From DATAOG01 sp963840925 (GTDB taxonomy: Bacteria > Pseudomonadota > Alphaproteobacteria > Geminicoccales > Geminicoccaceae): a stretch of DNA of 64,000 nt. Every line of letters begins with the position of its first letter. Position 1 is the first letter of the stretch. The notes under the pieces are model-generated. The model saw only the letters and a list, made by a program, of their open reading frames with translations. It did not search any database and was not told the DNA's origin. Shown here in pieces: positions 23,109 through 31,564 of this stretch. The position numbers and the translations under genes are program-made. The DNA lies in assembly GCA_963840925.1 (NCBI GenBank), contig CAWJAY010000032.1, positions 1 to 64,000 on the forward strand, written 5' to 3'.

Positions 23109-23714
23109 ATGAGCAGTCGTAGCCACAACCGGCCGCTGACCGAGGTCGAGCTGCGCGTCAAGGCGCTGGAATTGCTCTTGACCGAGAAGGGGCTGATCGA
23201 CCCTGCGGCCATCGACGAGCTGATCGAGACCTACGAGCACAAGGTCGGCCCGCGCAACGGCGCCCGCGTCGTCGCGCGCGCCTGGGTCGATTCCGCCTAC
23301 AAGCAGCGCCTGCTGAGCGAAGGCACCGGGGCGATCGCCGAGCTTGGCTTCTCCGGCATCCAGGGCGAGGACATGGTGGTCGTCGAGAACACCGACCGGG
23401 TCCACAACCTGGTCGTGTGCACGCTCTGCTCCTGCTATCCCTGGCCGACGCTGGGCCTGCCGCCGGTCTGGTACAAGTCGGCGCCCTACCGCGCCCGCGC
23501 CGTCAGCGATCCGCGCGGCGTGCTCGAGGAGTTCGGCGTCGATCTGCCAGCCGAGACCGAGGTCCGGGTCTGGGACAGCAACGCCGAGCTCCGCTACCTC
23601 GTGCTGCCGAAGCGCCCGGCCGGCAGCGAAGGCTTGTCCGAGGATCAGCTGGCGGAGCTGGTGACCCGGGATTCGATGATCGGCGTCGGCCAGCCGCGCA
23701 CACCGAACGGCTGA
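23109..23714 (+). CDS. Nitrile hydratase alpha subunit, cobalt type
   Basis: A 201-residue alpha subunit. The metal site is VCTLCSCYPW with Cys104, Cys107, Ser108 and Cys109; Thr at position 105 marks the cobalt type (iron enzymes have Ser). Surrounding family sequence is present: TEVELRVKALELLLTEKGLI, PRNGARVVARAWVDSAYKQR, and the C-terminal LRYLVLPKRPAGSEGLSEDQ. The enzyme hydrates nitriles to amides; the two outer cysteines are normally oxidised post-translationally. The start ATG 23109 follows a strong GGGGGAG ribosome site. First gene of a five- or six-gene operon. Confidence 0.95.
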   Translation: MSSRSHNRPLTEVELRVKALELLLTEKGLIDPAAIDELIETYEHKVGPRNGARVVARAWVDSAYKQRLLSEGTGAIAELGFSGIQGEDMVVVENTDRVHNLVVCTLCSCYPWPTLGLPPVWYKSAPYRARAVSDPRGVLEEFGVDLPAETEVRVWDSNAELRYLVLPKRPAGSEGLSEDQLAELVTRDSMIGVGQPRTPNG

Positions 23715-23730
23715 CCGGTACGGGGGCAAC

Positions 23731-24042
23731 ATGAACGGCATCCACGATCTGGGCGGCATGCATGGCATGGGGCCGATCCGGCCCGAGGCCGACGAGCCGG
23801 TCTTCCACGCGGACTGGGAGCGGCGAATGTTCGGCATGTTCATCGCGGCCTTCGCCGGCGGCCAGTTCAACGTCGACGAGTTCCGGCACGCGATCGAGCG
23901 CATGGACCCGGCGCACTACCTGGAATTGAGCTACTACGAGCACTGGCTGACCGCGGTTGAGACGCTGCTGGTCGACAAGGGCGTCCTGAGCCATGCCGAG
24001 CTCGAGGCGCGCCGGGCGAAGCTCGCGAAGGAGGCGGCCTGA
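23731..24042 (+). CDS. Nitrile hydratase beta subunit, N-terminal half as a separate gene
   Basis: A 103-residue protein matching the first half of the usual 220-residue beta subunit: MNGIHDLGGMHGMGPIRPEA, FHADWERRMFGMFIAAFAGG and YLELSYYEHWLTAVETLLVD. It ends with TGA that overlaps the next ATG (TGATG), and the next gene encodes the second half. Split beta chains are known in thiocyanate hydrolase and toyocamycin nitrile hydratase, so this may be real. A single-base indel at the junction could also have split an ordinary beta gene, because the two parts lie one frame apart. The start follows a GGGGG-rich ribosome site 16 bases after the alpha stop. Confidence 0.88.
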   Translation: MNGIHDLGGMHGMGPIRPEADEPVFHADWERRMFGMFIAAFAGGQFNVDEFRHAIERMDPAHYLELSYYEHWLTAVETLLVDKGVLSHAELEARRAKLAKEAA

Positions 24043-24392
24043 TGTCAGCGCTGACCAAGGACATGGTGGCGGGCCTGGTCGCGACCGGCGGCTCCTGCCG
24101 GGTCGAGGCCGAGGTCAAGGCCAAGTTCAAAGCCGGCGACCGGATCGTCGTGCGCAATCTCAATCCGGTCCGGCACACGCGCCTGCCGCGTTACGTGCGC
24201 GGCAAGCCGGGGGTCGTCGAGCGCGACCACGGCGTGTTCGTGTTCCCCGACACCAGCGCCCACGGGGAAGGCCACCAGCCGCAGCACGTCTACAGCGTCA
24301 GGTTCGCAGCCCGGGATCTCTGGGGCCCCGAGACGCCGTCCGAGGACCATCTCTACCTCGATCTCTGGGACGATTATCTGGAGCGCGCCTGA
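24042..24392 (+). CDS. Nitrile hydratase beta subunit, C-terminal half as a separate gene
   Basis: A 116-residue protein matching the SH3-like barrel half of the beta subunit: FKAGDRIVVRNLNPVRHTRL, PRYVRGKPGVVERDHGVFVF and RDLWGPETPSEDHLYLDLWD. This half packs on the alpha-subunit metal site and supplies conserved arginines contacting the oxidised cysteines. It opens with MSALTKDMVAGLVATGGSCR, a plausible linker helix. Translational coupling to the previous gene by the TGATG overlap would keep the halves equimolar. Confidence 0.88.
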   Translation: MSALTKDMVAGLVATGGSCRVEAEVKAKFKAGDRIVVRNLNPVRHTRLPRYVRGKPGVVERDHGVFVFPDTSAHGEGHQPQHVYSVRFAARDLWGPETPSEDHLYLDLWDDYLERA

Positions 24393-24403
24393 GGCATCGC
24401 CCG

Positions 24404-24784
24404 ATGACCGGCCATCGCACGCCGCCCCGCCATCCCGACATGCCGCCGATCCCCCAGGACGGCGATGGCCCGGTGTTCCGCGAGCCCTGGGAGGCTCAGG
24501 CGTTCGCGATCGTGCTCGATCTCTACGACCGGGGGCATTTCACCTGGTCGGAATGGGTCCGCCACCTCAGCGCCGAGATCGCGGCCGCCGGGGGTGAGGC
24601 CGATGCCGGCTACGGCAGGACCTATTACCGCCACTGGTTAGCGGCGCTCGAGAAGCTGCTCGCGGCCAAGGGCGTGACCTCGAGCACGGAACTCGCGGCC
24701 CGGCGCGAGCAATGGGCCGAGGCCGACCACCACCGCGGGTTCGGCGAGCCGATCGTGCTCGACCCGCCCCATCGTCACCACTGA
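24404..24784 (+). CDS. Nitrile hydratase activator (accessory) protein
   Basis: A 126-residue protein similar to the beta-subunit N-terminal half, the hallmark of nitrile hydratase activators (P14K-type). Key stretches are PVFREPWEAQAFAIVLDLYD, GHFTWSEWVRHLSAEIA and YYRHWLAALEKLLAAKGVTS. In cobalt enzymes the activator forms a complex with alpha and delivers the cobalt-bearing subunit by subunit swapping. The start ATG 24404 lies 11 bases after the previous stop. The His-rich tail HRHH could help metal handling, which is inference. Confidence 0.88.
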   Translation: MTGHRTPPRHPDMPPIPQDGDGPVFREPWEAQAFAIVLDLYDRGHFTWSEWVRHLSAEIAAAGGEADAGYGRTYYRHWLAALEKLLAAKGVTSSTELAARREQWAEADHHRGFGEPIVLDPPHRHH

Positions 24785-24818
24785 ACGCGCTCGCCGCAGA
24801 GCACCAGGGAGCCCAGCC

Positions 24819-25016
24819 ATGACGATCAGCACCGACACGATCCAGCCGCCGGCGGCCGCTGCCCGCGCGCTGCCGCATGCGCGCACCTGGCCGGCCGCGC
24901 TGGTCGCGCTGCTGCTGGGCATGGTCATCCTCTATGGGGTGGGCTTTGCGAACGCGCCGCTGCTGCACAACGCTGCCCACGATACGCGCCATTCTCAGGG
25001 CTTCCCCTGCCACTGA
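24819..25016 (+). CDS. cbtB: CbtB-like cobalt transport membrane subunit
   Basis: A 65-residue protein with one membrane helix (AALVALLLGMVILYGVGFAN) followed by the CbtB signature with histidines: LLHNAAHDTRHSQGFPCH at the very C-terminus. CbtB normally works with the five-helix permease CbtA in cobalt uptake, and the two are usually adjacent; no cbtA is in this window. Its place 34 bases after the nitrile hydratase activator fits cobalt supply to the enzyme. AGGGAG lies just upstream of ATG 24819. No cobalamin riboswitch fits in the short gap. Confidence 0.85.
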   Translation: MTISTDTIQPPAAAARALPHARTWPAALVALLLGMVILYGVGFANAPLLHNAAHDTRHSQGFPCH

Positions 25017-25068
25017 TGCAGGCACGTCCGGTCCGAGCCCGCGACCGCGCCAACCGGGAACAGGGGCG

Positions 25069-25743
25069 ATGAAGCTGTACATGCATCCGGTGTCGATGAC
25101 CAGCCGGCCGGTGCGCCTGCTGATCGCCGAGCACGGCCTCGCTGTCGAGGAGCAGCTGGTCGACGTGATGACCGGCGAGCACTACCAGCCGCCGTTCGTC
25201 GCCGTGAACCCGAGCCGGCTGGTGCCGGTGCTCGAGGACGGCGACTTCCGCCTGACCGAGAGCTCCGCGATCCTCAAGTACCTGGCCGACAAGTTCAACC
25301 TGCCGGTTTACCCGAAAGACCTGCAGCAGCGGGCCAGGGTCAACGAGATCATGGATTGGTTCAATACCAACTTTTATCGCGACTACGCCTACGGCTTTAT
25401 CTACCCGCAGCTATTTCCGCATCACCGGCGCCCCAGCGATGACGTCCAGACCGCGACCATCGGCTGGGGCAAGGAGCGCGCCGAGGGCTGGCTCAAGGTC
25501 CTGAACGATCACTGGCTCGGCTCGGACAAGAAATATCTGTGCGGCGACCAGATCACGATCGCCGACTATTTCGGCGTCTGTCTGCTGACGCTGGGCGAGG
25601 TGATCGGCTGCGACTTCAGCGCCTACCCGAACGTCAAGCGCTGGCTCGACACGATGAAGCGGCTGCCGAGCTGGCCAAAGATCAACGAGGCGCTCTACGG
25701 CTACGCCGAGGCGGTCAAGGGCCAGCCGTTCGTCCGGATCTGA
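25069..25743 (+). CDS. Glutathione S-transferase
   Basis: A 224-residue cytosolic GST. The N-terminal thioredoxin-like domain is MKLYMHPVSMTSRPVRLLIA to ESSAILKYLADKF, with the glutathione-binding Glu-Ser in LTESSAILKYL. The all-helical C-terminal domain contains KKYLCGDQITIADYFGVCLL, the conserved N-capping box ITIADY. The theta-like N-terminal Ser (SMTSRPV) suggests a Ser-type enzyme. ATG 25069 follows CAGGGG. It may be the last gene of the nitrile hydratase operon (52-base gap), with detoxification as a shared theme. Confidence 0.9.
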   Translation: MKLYMHPVSMTSRPVRLLIAEHGLAVEEQLVDVMTGEHYQPPFVAVNPSRLVPVLEDGDFRLTESSAILKYLADKFNLPVYPKDLQQRARVNEIMDWFNTNFYRDYAYGFIYPQLFPHHRRPSDDVQTATIGWGKERAEGWLKVLNDHWLGSDKKYLCGDQITIADYFGVCLLTLGEVIGCDFSAYPNVKRWLDTMKRLPSWPKINEALYGYAEAVKGQPFVRI

Positions 25744-25854
25744 GCGGCCGACCCGGTCGCGCCCGAGCGGGCCCGGCCCGAGGCCGCGGCTCTGCGCCGG
25801 ATGCCCCGGGTGCGTTGGCCAGTCGCGTCGCTCCCGCACGAGCGATTGCCGAGC

Positions 25855-26028
25855 CTAGTCCTCCGGCGGCGCGTCGCTTTCCGGCGCGGCGTCCTCGCCG
25901 GCCTCGGTCTTGGCTCCCTTGGCCTGCTCGGCCCGGGCCGCCTTCGCTTCGGCGCGGGCGGCCTTCTTGGCGGCCTTGATGCGCTCGCGCTCGTGCCGCT
26001 CAAATCGATAGTTGGGCTTGCGCGGCAT
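25855..26028 (-). CDS. Small charged coiled-coil-like protein
   Basis: A 57-residue protein: MPRKPNYRFERHERERIKAA, then a Lys/Ala/Glu/Arg-rich helix and an acidic tail ending APESDAPPED. ATG 26028 is supported by the strong ribosome site GGAAAGGAGAATC directly upstream. Similar short basic-then-acidic proteins occur in Rhodospirillales as hypotheticals. No enzymatic motif; possibly nucleic-acid or ribosome associated. Confidence 0.65.
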   Translation of the reverse strand: MPRKPNYRFERHERERIKAAKKAARAEAKAARAEQAKGAKTEAGEDAAPESDAPPED

Positions 26029-26455
26029 GATTCTCCTTTCCGAAAGTTGGACGGGCATGATCAGCACCGGCTGCGAGCCCAACCGGCTCCGGCAGGACCA
26101 TCGATCATGACGTCAGGCCACCCGACACCAACCGTCCGGCGCGCTTGGCGCGCGCGTCCGATCGCGCCTGAGCTGCAGCAACGGTCACCCTAGCACAAGC
26201 CCGCAGGCACGCAAAGTTTTCGCCCCCGGCTACGCCGCCGCGGCGAAGCTGGAGGAGCGTTCGCTCTGGCAGTTGTGCGCGCGCGACCCGGTGCCCGGCT
26301 TGCCTGCTTGCCTGTTGGTCATCAGACGCGGCGCCGGGAGGGGGCTGCGGCGCGGGTCCGAGTAGCCTGAGGCGGTGGCATCAGGCGCGCTCGCCCGGCG
26401 AGGCCGGCGGTCGCGAACGTGGTAGGATCGAGCGATCATCGTTCCGGGAGCTGGC
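26029..26455. other. Divergent intergenic region
   Basis: About 430 bases between the small charged gene and the divergent AI-2E family gene. It carries the two start regions (AAGGAG before 26028 on minus). The rest is GC-rich with only shadow reading frames. I see no RNA gene, repeat or clear terminator. Confidence 0.45.
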
Positions 26456-27517
26456 ATGGACGCCCAAGCCCGCATCGAGCAGATGGTCGTGGTCGCGCTG
26501 CTGCTGATCCTGACGATCGGCTGCTTTCTGGTCCTGCGGCCATTTCTCTCGGCGCTGCTCTGGGCGCTGATCCTGTCGTTCTCGGCCTGGCCGCTGTACG
26601 CCCGGCTGGTGCAGGTCCTTGGGGGCCGGCGCACGCTCGCAGCGAGCCTGATGACGCTGCTGGTCGCGGCGGTGCTGGTCCTGCCACCGGTCGTGGTCGG
26701 CTCGAGCCTGGCCGACAACGTCACCCAGGTGGTCGCGATGGCGCGCACGCTGCTCGCCCAGGGGCTGCCCGGACCGCCCGCGTGGGTGGCGGAGCTGCCG
26801 CTGGCCGGCGCAACGTTGCATGGCTGGTGGTCCGACCTCAGCCAACAGGGCACCGAGTGGACCGCGGTCCTGCACCCTTACCTCGAGACCGGCCGCGACC
26901 TGCTGTTGAGCACCGGCGTCGGCCTCGGCCAGGCGGTGCTCCAGCTCAGCCTCAGCGTGCTGGCGGCATTCTTCTTCTTCCGCGACGGCGCCGAGGGCGG
27001 CCGCCAGCTCGACGCGGCGGTCTCGCGCCTGGGCGGCGAGCGCGCCCGGCCCCTGCTGGCGGTGGCCGGCGGCACGATCAAAGGCGTGGTCTACGGGATC
27101 ATGGGCACGGCGCTCGCCCAGGCCAGCCTGCAGGTGATCGGGCTCTGGCTCACCGGCGTGCCGGCCGCCGGCTTCCTCGGCTTTCTCACCTTCTTCCTGT
27201 CGTTCGTGCCAATGGGGCCGGCGCTGGTCTGGCTGCCGGCGGCGATCTGGCTGATCTACAAAGGCGCGCTCGGCTGGGGCGTGTTCCTGGCGGTCTGGGG
27301 GTTGTTTGTCGTCAGCGGGGTCGACAACGTGCTCAAGCCCTACCTGATCAGCCGGGGCAGCAAGATGCCGCTGATCCTGGTCTTCCTCGGCGTGCTGGGT
27401 GGCGTGGTCGCGTTCGGCTTTCTTGGCGTGTTCCTGGGCCCGACCCTCCTGGCGCTCGGCTACAGCCTGGTCAAGGAATGGCTGGCCGCGGCCCAGCGTG
27501 CGCCTGCGACCCCTTGA
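26456..27517 (+). CDS. AI-2E family transporter (PerM/YdiK/TqsA type)
   Basis: A 353-residue membrane protein with about eight helices. The paired N-terminal helices (VVVALLLILTIGCFLVL, ALLWALILSFSAWPLYARLV), the amphipathic region and the C-terminal cluster with FLTFFLSFVPMGPALVWLPA, GVDNVLKPYLISRGSKMPLI and GGVVAFGFLGVFLGPTLLAL match the AI-2E/PerM family. Members export autoinducer-2 or act as Na+/H+ antiporters; the substrate here is unknown. ATG 26456 gives MDAQARIEQM. Confidence 0.9.
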   Translation: MDAQARIEQMVVVALLLILTIGCFLVLRPFLSALLWALILSFSAWPLYARLVQVLGGRRTLAASLMTLLVAAVLVLPPVVVGSSLADNVTQVVAMARTLLAQGLPGPPAWVAELPLAGATLHGWWSDLSQQGTEWTAVLHPYLETGRDLLLSTGVGLGQAVLQLSLSVLAAFFFFRDGAEGGRQLDAAVSRLGGERARPLLAVAGGTIKGVVYGIMGTALAQASLQVIGLWLTGVPAAGFLGFLTFFLSFVPMGPALVWLPAAIWLIYKGALGWGVFLAVWGLFVVSGVDNVLKPYLISRGSKMPLILVFLGVLGGVVAFGFLGVFLGPTLLALGYSLVKEWLAAAQRAPATP

Positions 27518-27649
27518 TCGGAGCTGCCCCTGGCGCCCGGCGGTCGCGAGGCCAGCGGGCAACCATGGAACCTGACGGCCTGGGCTGCCGGCCTTGTCCC
27601 GCGCCGCTCGCCCAGGCCGCGGAACAAACCAGGCTGCGCGCGTGTTCTA

Positions 27650-29086
27650 GTGACGTGGATGGCGGCTCGGACCGAAACATCAAAAGTTGGGAATCGATGG
27701 CGACAATTTCTCCAAAATGGACGAGTCCCAGCGATCCAGAATTCGACGACAGTTTGGCAGACGGTGGGCAACCTCCTGCAGCAGACCGCGCTCGGCCTGG
27801 CGATTGCCTTCCTCGGCCTGATTGCCGGCAGTTACCTGGTGTTCGCCAACGCTTTGCCGGGACGGGTCCTGGTCGATGCCTACCGGGGCGGCCAGGCCCT
27901 CTACGACAAGTGGACCAAATGGAACGAGCGCTTTCCGGGCGAGTTCTGGCAGCCAGCGCGCGGTTCGGCCAAGGGCGTCACGGTCTACGATCCGGCGCGG
28001 GCCGCCGAGGGCTTCACCCTATTCACGTCCGGCGAGGGTCAAAAGGCGGTCCTGATCTCGATGACCGGTCATGTCGTGCACGAGTGGCAGCTGCCATTCA
28101 GCGCCATCTGGGACAAATCGGCATCGGTGGCCAAGCCGCAGCCCAACTCTCTGATCTATTGGCGCAAGGCGCATATGTATCCCAACGGCGATTTGCTGGC
28201 CATTTACGAAGCTGCCGGGGATACTCCATGGGGCTATGGCCTGGTCAAGGTCGACAAGGCCTCTCGGGTCTTATGGAAATACATGCAGCGCGTGCATCAT
28301 GACCTGGACGTCGGGCCCGATGGAAAGATCTACGTGCTGACCCATGAGGTCAGAACCAACATCTACAAATTCTACAAACACCTGGCGCCGCCGCGGATCG
28401 ACGACTTCGTGGTCGTGCTGTCGCCGGAAGGCGAGGAGCTGCAGAAGGTGTCGGTGGTCGACGCCTTCATGGAGTCGCCCTACGCGCGGATGACCAACCA
28501 GATCGCCTGGTACGCCCGGGGCGACTATTTCCACACCAACAACATCGACCTGCTCGATCCTGCGACCGCCAGCGAGCTTGCGTCGGACGCCCGCCAGCCG
28601 GTCCTGCTGTCGATGCGCGAGATCGGCGCGATCGGCATCCTTGATCTCGCCGACCAGCGCTTCCGCTGGGCGATGCGCGGCTCCTGGGTCGGTCAGCACG
28701 ACCCGGATCTGCTGCCCAATGGCGACATCCTGCTGTTCGACAACTCCGGCAACTACGCGAGCGGCGGTTTCTCTCGGGTGATCGAGTTCGATCCCAAGAC
28801 CGAGGGCATCACTTGGAGCTACGCCGGCGATAGTGAGCGGCCGCTCTACAGCATCGTACGCTCGTCCCAGGAGCGGCTCGTCAACGGCAACACGCTGATC
28901 ACCGAATCCGAAGGCGGGCGGCTGGTCGAGGTGACGCCCGCGGGCGAGATCGTCTGGGAGTACCTCAACCCGGTGCGCGCGGGCGATGCGGACGACAAGA
29001 TCGCGATCGTGTCCTGGGGTCAGCGGATCGAGCCGCGAAGCGTGGACCCCGATTTCCTGGCCACTCTCTCGAGCGCACCGATATGA
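27650..29086 (+). CDS. Arylsulfotransferase-like membrane-anchored beta-propeller protein (1)
   Basis: About 478 residues. One membrane anchor near residues 45-66 (QTALGLAIAFLGLIAGSYLV) is followed by an external propeller domain of the arylsulfate sulfotransferase (ASST) superfamily. Repeated blade motifs are HMYPNGDLLAIYE, HHDLDVGPDGKIYVLTHEV, FHTNNIDLLDPAT, GQHDPDLLPNGDILLFDNSG and ITESEGGRLVEVTPAGEIVW. ASST enzymes move a sulfuryl group between phenolic esters without PAPS through a catalytic His; several conserved His-Asp/Asn pairs are present. The start may be GTG 27650 or ATG 27659; neither has a good ribosome site. It overlaps the next gene by ATGA. Confidence 0.8.
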   Translation: MTWMAARTETSKVGNRWRQFLQNGRVPAIQNSTTVWQTVGNLLQQTALGLAIAFLGLIAGSYLVFANALPGRVLVDAYRGGQALYDKWTKWNERFPGEFWQPARGSAKGVTVYDPARAAEGFTLFTSGEGQKAVLISMTGHVVHEWQLPFSAIWDKSASVAKPQPNSLIYWRKAHMYPNGDLLAIYEAAGDTPWGYGLVKVDKASRVLWKYMQRVHHDLDVGPDGKIYVLTHEVRTNIYKFYKHLAPPRIDDFVVVLSPEGEELQKVSVVDAFMESPYARMTNQIAWYARGDYFHTNNIDLLDPATASELASDARQPVLLSMREIGAIGILDLADQRFRWAMRGSWVGQHDPDLLPNGDILLFDNSGNYASGGFSRVIEFDPKTEGITWSYAGDSERPLYSIVRSSQERLVNGNTLITESEGGRLVEVTPAGEIVWEYLNPVRAGDADDKIAIVSWGQRIEPRSVDPDFLATLSSAPI

Positions 29087-30486
29087 CCGAGGCGGCCTGG
29101 CAGGAGGATCTGGAGGCATCCGCGGCCATCGAGCCCGCTGATCGGGGTCGGGCGGGGGCGGCGGCCGTGATCGCCCGGATCGCGCCGCAGGTCGGGCTGG
29201 TCGCGGCGATCGCCTTCCTGGCCTTCGTCGCCGGCAGCTTCGTCACCTTCGAGGGCATCTTCCCGGCCAAGCAGCTGACCGACGCCTTCCGGGGCGGCCA
29301 GGCAATGCTCGAGCAGGAGACCCAGTACGACACGCCGTTCCCGCAGGAACTGTGGCAGCCGGCGCGGACCGAGGCCAAGGGGGTGACGATCCATGACCCC
29401 GAGCGGGCCGCCGCCGGTCTCACGCTCTACAGCGCCGGCGACGGCCAGAAGGTGCGGCTGATCTCGATGACCGGCGAGGTCGTTCACGAGTGGTACCTGC
29501 CCTTCAGCGCGGTCTGGGACGACAGCGCGGCGGTCCGTCAGCCGCGACCCGATTCGCAGATCTACGTCGAGAAGGCCCATCTTTTGCCCAACGGCAACCT
29601 GCTGGCGATGTACGTCGCGGTCGGCGATTCCCCCTGGGGCTACGGCCTGGTCGAGATGGACCGGGATTCCAAGCCGCTTTGGAAGTATCTCCAGCAGACC
29701 CATCACGACTTCGACGTCGCCGCCGACGGCACGATCTATGCGCTGACCCACGAGATCCGGGACGATGTCGTGCCCGGGCAGGAGCATCTGGCGCCGCCGC
29801 GGATCGACGACTACGCGGTCGTGCTGTCGAAGGACGGCCAGGAGCTGAAAAAGGTCTGGCTGCTGGGCGCGCTCGCGACCTCGCCCTATTCGACCTTCCT
29901 CAGCACCGTTCCCTGGTACATCGCCGAGGGCAAGGGCGACTACCTGCACACCAACTCGATCGACATGATCAGCCCCGAGGTCGCGGCCAAGATGCCGTTC
30001 GCAGCGCCCGGGCAGGTCCTGCTGTCGATGCGCGAGATCGGCACGCTGGCCCTGCTCGACCTCGATCGGGAGCAGGTCGTCTGGGCGCTGCGCGGGCCCT
30101 GGCTGCGTCAGCACGATGCCGATGCCCTGCCCGACGGGCACATGCTGGTGTTCGACAACGAGGGCCCGGGCGGCGAGGTCTCGAGGGTGCTCGAGTTCGA
30201 CCCGAGCACGCTGCAGATCACCTGGAGCTATGCCGGCGATCCGGAGCATGCCTTCTTCAGCCGGGTGCGCTCGGCCGAGCAGCGCCTGCCCAATGGCAAC
30301 ACGTTGATCACCGAATCCGATGGCGGGCGGCTGCTCGAGGTCACCCCGGGCGGCGAGATCGTCTGGGAGTATGTCAATCCGGTCCGTGGCGGCAAGAAGG
30401 GTGAGCTGATCCCGATCCTCTCCTGGGGTCAGCGGATCGATCCCTCAACGCTCGAGCCCGGGTTCCGCGAGGTCCTGTCTCACTGA
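29083..30486 (+). CDS. Arylsulfotransferase-like membrane-anchored beta-propeller protein (2)
   Basis: A 467-residue paralogue of the preceding gene, probably a tandem duplication. The anchor is near residues 36-60 (VGLVAAIAFLAFVAGSFVTF). Matching blade motifs are HLLPNGNLLAMYVAVGDSPW, HHDFDVAADGTIYALTHEI, RQHDADALPDGHMLVFDNEG and ITESDGGRLLEVTPGGEIVW. Its start overlaps the first copy's stop (ATGA), so the pair is translationally coupled and may form a heterodimer. Same presumed activity, with unknown donor and acceptor. Confidence 0.8.
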   Translation: MTEAAWQEDLEASAAIEPADRGRAGAAAVIARIAPQVGLVAAIAFLAFVAGSFVTFEGIFPAKQLTDAFRGGQAMLEQETQYDTPFPQELWQPARTEAKGVTIHDPERAAAGLTLYSAGDGQKVRLISMTGEVVHEWYLPFSAVWDDSAAVRQPRPDSQIYVEKAHLLPNGNLLAMYVAVGDSPWGYGLVEMDRDSKPLWKYLQQTHHDFDVAADGTIYALTHEIRDDVVPGQEHLAPPRIDDYAVVLSKDGQELKKVWLLGALATSPYSTFLSTVPWYIAEGKGDYLHTNSIDMISPEVAAKMPFAAPGQVLLSMREIGTLALLDLDREQVVWALRGPWLRQHDADALPDGHMLVFDNEGPGGEVSRVLEFDPSTLQITWSYAGDPEHAFFSRVRSAEQRLPNGNTLITESDGGRLLEVTPGGEIVWEYVNPVRGGKKGELIPILSWGQRIDPSTLEPGFREVLSH

Positions 30487-30500
30487 GGGAGTGCAAAGCA

Positions 30501-30767
30501 ATGCGTACCGTTCTGACGACGATCCTGGCGGCAGCGCTGACCGTCGGGGTAACGCTGCCGGCTGCTGCCTACATCGGCCCGGGTGCCGGGCTCAGCCTGC
30601 TCGGCGCCTTTTGGGGGCTGCTGATCGCGATCGTGGCCGCGCTCGGCTTCGTGATCCTGTGGCCGATCCGGCGCCTGTTCCGGCGCAACCGGACCCGGCA
30701 GCGGGCCGGGGCGGCCGCTGCGCCGACGCCGAGTGGCGCGGCCACGGCGCGCGCTCGCTCGCTCTGA
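30501..30767 (+). CDS. Small YIGPGAG membrane protein
   Basis: An 88-residue protein with a signal-like first helix (VLTTILAAALTVGVTLPAAA), then the motif AYIGPGAGLSLLGAFWGLLI, a second helix (IAIVAALGFVILWPIRRLF) and a basic Arg-rich tail. The YIGPGAG motif marks a small family of inner-membrane proteins seen near envelope polysaccharide or sulfotransfer genes; its role is not established. It lies 14 bases after the second propeller gene with AGGGAG upstream, so it belongs to the cassette. Confidence 0.7.
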   Translation: MRTVLTTILAAALTVGVTLPAAAYIGPGAGLSLLGAFWGLLIAIVAALGFVILWPIRRLFRRNRTRQRAGAAAAPTPSGAATARARSL

Positions 30768-30798
30768 GGCTCAACATCCGGCAGCTGGATTTCGGATC

Positions 30799-31539
30799 AT
30801 GGGCCTGTTCGACCTCCCCGCGCCGCTGCTCGCCTGGCTCGACGGCGGCTTCGGCCTGATCGCGCCGCCGACCCTGCGTCTGGTCCTTTGGGGCCTGATC
30901 GGCGGCGTCGGCTCGATGGTGCTCTACTGGCTGCTGTCGCCCCAGGCCAAGATCGCCGGCGCCAAGATGGCGGCGGCGCGGGCGCGGCGGGCGCTCGATG
31001 CCCATGAGGGCGAGTTCGCCGAGGCCTGGCCGCTGATCCGCGACCTGCTCCGGCAGGCGTTCCGCCAGCTCGAACTCGTGCTGGGGCCAGCACTGCTCGC
31101 CTCGGCGCCGGCGATCTGCCTGCTCGCGTGGCTGAGCTCGGCTTACGAGTACAGCTTCCCGAACGCGGCCGCCGAAGTCGGCATCCGCACCTCGCCCGAG
31201 CCGCTGCCGGCGACGCTGCTGCCACCCTCGGCGGCGGCAGAGCAGGGCAAGGCGATCCCGCACATCGTGGTCGCCGACCATGCCGGCAATCTGGTCAGCA
31301 TCATCCCCTGGACCGCGCCGGTGTCGACCATCGACAAGCGCCACTGGTGGAACTTCCTGATCGGCAATCCGGCCGGCTATCTGCCTGACGACGCCGGGAT
31401 CGAGCGGATCCAGCTCGACCTGGAGCCGAACGAGTACCTGCCGTTCGGGCCGGGCTGGCTCAGGGCATGGTATGGCGTGTTTTTCGCGGCGCTGCTCGCG
31501 AGTTCTCTCGCGATCAAACTCTGGGCACGCATCGACTAG
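30799..31539 (+). CDS. Membrane protein with Oxa1/EMC3-like features
   Basis: A 246-residue protein. The N-terminal helix is LRLVLWGLIGGVGSMVLYWL, followed by a cytoplasmic basic helix pair (QAKIAGAKMAAARARRALDA), a second helix (LELVLGPALLASAPAICLLA), a roughly 90-residue external domain containing IPHIVVADHAGNLVSIIPWT and HWWNFLIGNPAGYLP, and a final helix (WYGVFFAALLASSLAIKLWA). The helix-coiled coil-helix start resembles EMC3/TMCO1-type insertases, with an added extracytoplasmic domain. I cannot confirm the family. Part of the sulfuryl-transfer cassette (31 bases after the YIGPGAG gene). Confidence 0.6.
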   Translation: MGLFDLPAPLLAWLDGGFGLIAPPTLRLVLWGLIGGVGSMVLYWLLSPQAKIAGAKMAAARARRALDAHEGEFAEAWPLIRDLLRQAFRQLELVLGPALLASAPAICLLAWLSSAYEYSFPNAAAEVGIRTSPEPLPATLLPPSAAAEQGKAIPHIVVADHAGNLVSIIPWTAPVSTIDKRHWWNFLIGNPAGYLPDDAGIERIQLDLEPNEYLPFGPGWLRAWYGVFFAALLASSLAIKLWARID

Positions 31540-31564
31540 GACGCGCACAGGGGAAAATTCCGGC

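Noticed and set aside
24785..24818. Cobalamin riboswitch upstream of cbtB
   Set aside because: The gap is only 34 bases, far too short, and no adenosylcobalamin-box sequence is visible.
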